Assembly: GCA_022706885.1 (NCBI GenBank)
Contig: JAKJBR010000010.1
Coordinates: 1 to 43,553, forward strand
DNA length: 43,553 nucleotides
DNA from: DUPQ01 sp022706885
GTDB lineage: Bacteria > Bacillota > Clostridia > DUPQ01
Reading direction: 5' to 3'
Shown: positions 40,577 to 43,553 of the stretch, piece after piece
Layout: every line of letters starts with the position of its first letter
Position numbering within the stretch: the stretch's first letter is position 1
Notes under the pieces: generated by a model
The model's input: only the letters and a program-made list of their open reading frames with translations
The model's database searches: none
Told to the model about the DNA's origin: nothing
Program-made: the position numbers and the translations under genes

Positions 40577-42528
40577 TGCTTCTTCGCTTTCTTCATAAGT
40601 ACCATAATATTCCGTTTAATCTGTATAAGCATTATCAAGGCAAAAGTGATAACAATTACAAAGAACTGAGCAACCGCCGTTGTTATAACCGTACCTTTGG
40701 ATTTTTCCGTTACACTTAACAAACCGCCAACCAATTTGCTGCTTTTACTGACTTCCTCAAAAGCGGTAGCGGTAATATTATCATATATCCTGCTGGCGAC
40801 TATTGAGCATATAATAGCGGCAATCAACACAATCAACACTATTATAACCAACTGCGATATATATGTTTTTGCTTGGGATGTACCCAAAGAACGCATAATA
40901 GCGATATCCCGTCTGCTTTTAGAAGCATATACGGTCAGGAAAACTGCAACCACCGTTACCCATGCCAGTAGGGATATAAGTGCAATCAATCTTGAAGTAT
41001 TATTGTACTCATCCAGCACCTTTTTAACTTCCGAATAATTTTGATCGAAATAATAGAATATTCCCCCGTATCCCGCTGCCTCCATTTCTTTTTCAAATGC
41101 GTCGGCATATCCGTTTTCAATAATGACGGAAAAACAACCGGGTATACTGGTTCGTAATAATTCCGTGTGCCTGAGCTTATCGGTGTATCTTTTTATGGTA
41201 TGCACGGTAGGTCGGGTATTGAAATCTCCCTCTATGGATTTTTGCGGAACAAAAACCGTATTATTGTTAATGGTAAACTCATTTCTGTTTACTATGTCCC
41301 TTGTTGAAAATGTCCCTATTATCTCATATTCGACTTCTCCCACAAAACCTCTGTCCGGATTAAACCCCTTTGATAACCATACATCAATTCGGTCTTTTCC
41401 TTCAACATTCAAAAATCCGCTAACCCCGGGTGTCCCTTTTTTTAACATAATACCGTAAGGCAGGAAATCGTTTTCATATACATTAAATGAAAGTTTATCC
41501 CCTATGCTAAGATTGTTTTTACTTGCAAAAGAAGCACTGACAATACATACATTCGCTCCGCTTTCATATTCTTCATCAGTAATATTTCTTCCTACAACAA
41601 TGTATGCGTCATTTGTATTGAACATTAATATACTTTTCATACTGTTTGTCAAAACCAACTCTGCCGAATGTTGTGTTATCTTACACTTTTCCACCCTTTT
41701 TGCCCATATACCTTGCTCTTTTTCAATAAAGTCATAGGCGGTTGTTTCAATCATTTGTACCGTATGCAAATCCGGATTAGTAACTTTATAAAAAGGTTTA
41801 CCTTCTTTAAACTCTCCGAATTCTTCTTTCATTGTCGCCGAACTGTATTCCACCATCTCTTCGTATTTATAGAAGTCCTCCCCCGATTTGTCTACACGGC
41901 CGTTAATATTTTTATGAGAAGGGTAATATTCATGGCACATCAAATACACTATGTATTTTTCACCCACTTTGAACGGACTTTTATTATCCGCTGTCATGTA
42001 TGTTCCTGCTATTTCCACCGATTGCGGATTCCCAAACCTTTTTATATATGCGGGTATTATATTAAGGTCATTGTAATCTATTTTTAGAATTGCTTTATAA
42101 CCGACCGTAGCCTTATTCCATTGCATGCTTTCACATACTCCCGTTACAATGGACAAAGAATACGGATATGTGTTTTCATAAAAACCTTGCTTGACATCCG
42201 CATGAATATTCTCGTTATACCCCATTACATATTCACGGATATCGTAAGATGTCACATACTTAGACTCCATTGCTTTTTTCTTAACTTCCGCCAACATGGA
42301 ATAGTCATACTGTGGAGGCAGCGAGCGTGTATCAGTCTGCTCCATAAATTCCAGCTCGGACAATACTCCTATGGTGGTAAAAGTATCTTGCACATGCTCT
42401 ACACTTTCCGCCGAATATTTCCACATAGCTAAACTTGTGCACAATGAGGTTGCCGCTATGGCTAACAGCAGTATGTATATGATACTTCTTATAGGTGTTC
42501 TGAAAAAAGATTTAAATGAATATATCAT
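40573..42528 (-). CDS. FtsX-like ABC permease, larger subunit
   Basis: This 651-residue permease has an N-terminal membrane helix (about 14-34), an extracytoplasmic domain of roughly 475 residues, and three C-terminal helices. The cytoplasmic motif SRRDIAIMRSLGTSQAK is the ATPase-coupling helix. The extracellular domain is about twice the size of that in its partner and should provide most substrate or target contacts. The ATG at 42528 lies 9 bases after the lipoprotein stop and is well placed for translational coupling to its upstream neighbour. Confidence 0.9.
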   Translation of the reverse strand: MIYSFKSFFRTPIRSIIYILLLAIAATSLCTSLAMWKYSAESVEHVQDTFTTIGVLSELEFMEQTDTRSLPPQYDYSMLAEVKKKAMESKYVTSYDIREYVMGYNENIHADVKQGFYENTYPYSLSIVTGVCESMQWNKATVGYKAILKIDYNDLNIIPAYIKRFGNPQSVEIAGTYMTADNKSPFKVGEKYIVYLMCHEYYPSHKNINGRVDKSGEDFYKYEEMVEYSSATMKEEFGEFKEGKPFYKVTNPDLHTVQMIETTAYDFIEKEQGIWAKRVEKCKITQHSAELVLTNSMKSILMFNTNDAYIVVGRNITDEEYESGANVCIVSASFASKNNLSIGDKLSFNVYENDFLPYGIMLKKGTPGVSGFLNVEGKDRIDVWLSKGFNPDRGFVGEVEYEIIGTFSTRDIVNRNEFTINNNTVFVPQKSIEGDFNTRPTVHTIKRYTDKLRHTELLRTSIPGCFSVIIENGYADAFEKEMEAAGYGGIFYYFDQNYSEVKKVLDEYNNTSRLIALISLLAWVTVVAVFLTVYASKSRRDIAIMRSLGTSQAKTYISQLVIIVLIVLIAAIICSIVASRIYDNITATAFEEVSKSSKLVGGLLSVTEKSKGTVITTAVAQFFVIVITFALIMLIQIKRNIMVLMKKAKKQ

Positions 42529-42537
42529 GACTCTCCT

Positions 42538-43553
42538 TTATTTTTCCAAGTCGGATAATATTTTAGCAACAGAGCGTACTACTGTTTCGTCAGTTTGCTC
42601 CCCGATTTCCGAGAAAGACACACCATGTAACTCAAAAATAACATATAGTTTGTCATATCTGTATACTGCTACTAAAGAGGCATTATCTGTCAAATCGGTA
42701 GTATAAACAAACCCGCCATTGTCAGAGGTATTATCCTCTACAAGAGTAACAATAACACTATTGTCCTGGATAATGCTTTGATTATATGTTACTTCCGCTA
42801 AGGAACTGCTACTTTCTTTATCTATTTCAAATAAAGGGATAGCGGATTGTGTGTATTCTTGGAATTTGCTTGTAATGTTCTCTTTATAAAGAACATTAAA
42901 CTCATTTTTAAATTTATCAAGGAATTCCGGCTTATGCTCTTTGGGAATGTAGAAACCCTCTTCATCGATGAACATAGGTTTATCCTTATCTGCGTAATTC
43001 TCTTCCAATACTGCTGCAAATTCCTCCATGAAATCGACTTTGTCTATTAACGGCAAGCAAAAGTTAAAGAATTCAAACACTACATAACAGTTTTTGTATT
43101 TGTATATTGACATGGTATATCCTTTACAGGTATAACGCTCGAAAAAATTATTATAGCTTCGAGAATTACCGAAAATATATCCTCCGTTATCAAAAGTCAT
43201 ATCTTCTATTACATTAATACTAATAATGTTACCTCTTGCCGCAACTAAGCCTTGAATAAACCTGATTTTGGACAGTATTCTTCCATAAATATTTCCACTA
43301 CCGTCATACATACTGCTCACCGGCGCAATCGGTTCAGAACTTGATGTACAACATTTAAAAGGTTGCACCAGTATTTTTTCATACTGCTCATTTAGTATAT
43401 CAATTAAGCTTTCTATATCAGCAGTTTTGTATTTTATACTCGGTTCATCCTGTAAATCCGCATGATCGGTAATAGCCGGAGTCTCCGAGATTTTTTCTTT
43501 GGGATTTAGTTCTGTTCCCCGATTACATCCGGTTAAGATTAAAAAAACTAAAA
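42538..43553 (-). CDS. Lipoprotein with duplicated domain, 5' end outside window
   Basis: The frame is open to the window edge. The most upstream residues read LVFLILTGC, a lipobox with the lipidated cysteine at 43527-43525, so only the first few codons are missing. The mature chain is 329 residues. After a short linker rich in T, E and K come two copies of one domain: residues from about 43422 to 42995 and from about 42927 to 42538. Each has a helix, a core with VIEDM/LVEDN and a DNGG motif, a YKYKNCYVVFEF or YRYDKLYVIFEL strand, and a final helix. The function is unknown; being first in an ABC operon it may be a ligand-binding or sensing partner of the two FtsX-like permeases. Confidence 0.75.
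   Translation of the reverse strand, partial: LVFLILTGCNRGTELNPKEKISETPAITDHADLQDEPSIKYKTADIESLIDILNEQYEKILVQPFKCCTSSSEPIAPVSSMYDGSGNIYGRILSKIRFIQGLVAARGNIISINVIEDMTFDNGGYIFGNSRSYNNFFERYTCKGYTMSIYKYKNCYVVFEFFNFCLPLIDKVDFMEEFAAVLEENYADKDKPMFIDEEGFYIPKEHKPEFLDKFKNEFNVLYKENITSKFQEYTQSAIPLFEIDKESSSSLAEVTYNQSIIQDNSVIVTLVEDNTSDNGGFVYTTDLTDNASLVAVYRYDKLYVIFELHGVSFSEIGEQTDETVVRSVAKILSDLEK

Noticed and set aside
38689..43553. An antibiotic or bacteriocin self-immunity ABC system.
   Set aside because: No two-component regulator, peptide precursor or modification enzyme is adjacent in the window, so the call would be guesswork.

Overview
The window is a gene-dense, AT-rich (roughly 40% GC by eye) chromosomal segment of a low-GC Gram-positive anaerobe. 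It most likely comes from class Clostridia, near Lachnospirales. The reasons are Firmicute-style genes and order (rho-rpmE-yqhQ-prmC, mazG-rqcP, carD-ispD), strong AGGAGG ribosome sites, sigma-A-like promoters, the non-mevalonate isoprenoid pathway, a glycyl radical enzyme (an oxygen-sensitive enzyme), and clostridial families such as DUF5702, DUF5058, DUF6106, DUF4003 and GH18/SH3 proteins. No tRNA, rRNA, CRISPR array, transposase or phage gene was seen. This is chromosome, not an obvious mobile island.

Layout. Positions 1-12593 lie entirely on the minus strand. Reading in the direction of transcription, they hold a three-gene TadE/DUF5702/TadG-like surface or secretion cluster, a patatin-HAD pair, then rho, rpmE, yqhQ, prmC, mazG and rqcP. 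A small oxidoreductase operon follows: a divergent type I dehydroquinase, a quinone oxidoreductase and an SDR cut by the window edge. Positions 12822-27512 lie on the plus strand. They hold a two-part membrane system with a membrane-anchored M20 peptidase, a Fic protein behind an operator-like repeat array, and a long operon starting with cysS. That operon continues with a glycyl radical activase, a divergent glycyl radical enzyme, a sedoheptulokinase-like FGGY kinase, a class I phosphomannose-isomerase-like protein, an unrecognised probable beta-propeller and a DMT permease. A DtxR-type regulator and a URO-D family protein follow.

Positions 27600-35380 return to the minus strand: a probable standalone structured RNA with a strong promoter, then an operon (flavin reductase, ddl, murI, a GHL6-type glycoside hydrolase, an OGG1-type glycosylase), then a GH18 protein and a DUF6106 protein. 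A divergent ispF (plus) overlaps ispD (minus) tail to tail, and carD lies upstream of ispD. DUF4003 (plus) sits in an unusually roomy stretch. The window ends in a minus-strand ABC export-type operon (lipoprotein, two FtsX-like permeases, ATPase) whose lipoprotein start lies just outside.

The best candidate for an undescribed system is the 17.0-26.1 kb operon. Its glycyl radical enzyme keeps the catalytic Cys-x-Glu and the radical glycine, but in a non-standard RIHGT context. Its activase has a reduced cysteine set. Its companions are sugar-phosphate enzymes and a permease. Together they look like an anaerobic sugar or polyol catabolic route that I cannot assign. Secondary candidates are the standalone RNA, the Fic operator array, the DUF5058/M20 module, the divergent IspF and the duplicated-domain lipoprotein. 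All functional calls rest on motif recognition from the translated sequence; no database search was run.
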